Of a DNA stretch of 29,996 nucleotides, positions 29,789 through 29,996 are shown piece after piece. Under the pieces are notes generated by a model. That model had not been told where the DNA came from, made no database searches, and saw nothing but the letters and a program-made list of their open reading frames with translations. A program made the translations under genes and the position numbers. The stretch lies in the IMG/VR virus record IMGVR_UViG_3300042924_003398, positions 1-29,996 of that record; one strand, written 5' to 3'. Each line of letters starts with the position of its first letter. The first letter of the stretch is position 1. The DNA comes from a virus.

Positions 29789-29996
29789 TGGGGGCGTTCC
29801 CGTGGGAGCTGCGGGTCGACGGAGTGAACGGCGGCGGGAATCTTCTCTCTCTCCCGACGTACGCCCAAGCGGGAACCCCGTTCGTCCTCCCGGAGTCGGT
29901 CTCGGTCAGTCAAGCCGCGAACGGCGGGGGGGCCTCGATCTCCTTCGAGGTAACCGAGGCCCTCTCGGTTGGGAGCCCGTGGTTCGCACTATCGAC
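29788..29996 (+). CDS. Minor tail protein, N-terminal part (3' truncated by window edge)
   Basis: The ATG overlaps the tape measure stop. The 69 visible residues read MGAFPWELRVDGVNGGG and continue as a beta-rich tail-tip protein without a stop to the window end. The next gene of a siphovirus tail would be the distal tail or minor tail protein. It is probably the start of the gene whose C-terminal part fills 1-1154. Confidence 0.7.
   Translation, partial: MGAFPWELRVDGVNGGGNLLSLPTYAQAGTPFVLPESVSVSQAANGGGASISFEVTEALSVGSPWFALS

Noticed and set aside
1-29996. Integrase or lysogeny module suggested by the LexA-like gene
   Set aside because: No tyrosine or serine recombinase, excisionase or full-length repressor was recognised in any frame with sensible starts.

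Overview
The window is nearly all phage DNA: a tailed, siphovirus-type genome with an HK97-style head, from a host whose signals look Gram-positive and most likely actinobacterial. Evidence for the host type: strong AAGGAGG Shine-Dalgarno sites, three promoters that start transcripts at the ATG itself (-10 hexamer, six bases, ATG, no Shine-Dalgarno), a Gram-positive-type LexA box (GAAC-N4-GTTC), and a lysis cassette of small membrane proteins without recognisable spanins. Host assignment is inference. No integrase, partitioning pair or DNA polymerase was recognised, so a mainly lytic phage using the host replisome is the simplest reading.

Layout. 1-2716: end of a minor tail protein, then a tail fibre whose C-terminal S74 self-cleaving chaperone lies in a shifted frame. 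2713-5498: lysis and envelope genes (XhlA-like anchor, secreted PPC-domain protein with a Pro/Glu/Thr spacer, two small holin-like proteins, a C39-like peptidase with a hydrophobic tail). 5570-6861: small DNA-binding-like protein and metallophosphoesterase. 6892-7006: terminator and the main early promoter, with a perfect LexA-box palindrome between -35 and -10. 7054-14455: dense early operon with Zn-finger proteins, mini primase, Cas4-like exonuclease plus annealing protein, initiator-like protein, two more PD-(D/E)XK nucleases, a DUF1599-like protein, a stand-alone LexA DNA-binding domain and a secreted double-psi-barrel protein. 14466-14980: tRNA-like relic and the only minus-strand gene, a SprT-like metalloprotease. 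14995-17851: HNH, ParB-like, TerS, TerL. 17848-22603: small membrane protein, portal, decoration-like protein, four-part protease fusion, major capsid. 22690-25156: three-gene sugar cassette. 25187-29996: connectors, tail tube, frameshifted tail chaperone, gp10-like protein, short tape measure, start of a minor tail protein.

The right edge cuts the N-terminus of a minor tail protein and the left edge holds the C-terminal part of one, so the window is probably an almost complete genome of about 30 kb opened inside one tail gene. Direct joining of the ends is one base out of frame, so some sequence is probably missing.

The most unusual signals are: (1) a phage-encoded LexA DNA-binding domain without the autoprotease, together with a LexA box embedded in the early promoter; (2) apparent complete avoidance of CTGG/CCAG and CATG, visible as forced codon choices before Trp and Met; (3) a shared leaderless promoter design at three genes; (4) a HAD-phosphatase/prohead-protease fusion; and (5) a sugar-activation plus glycosyltransferase cassette inside the structural operon.
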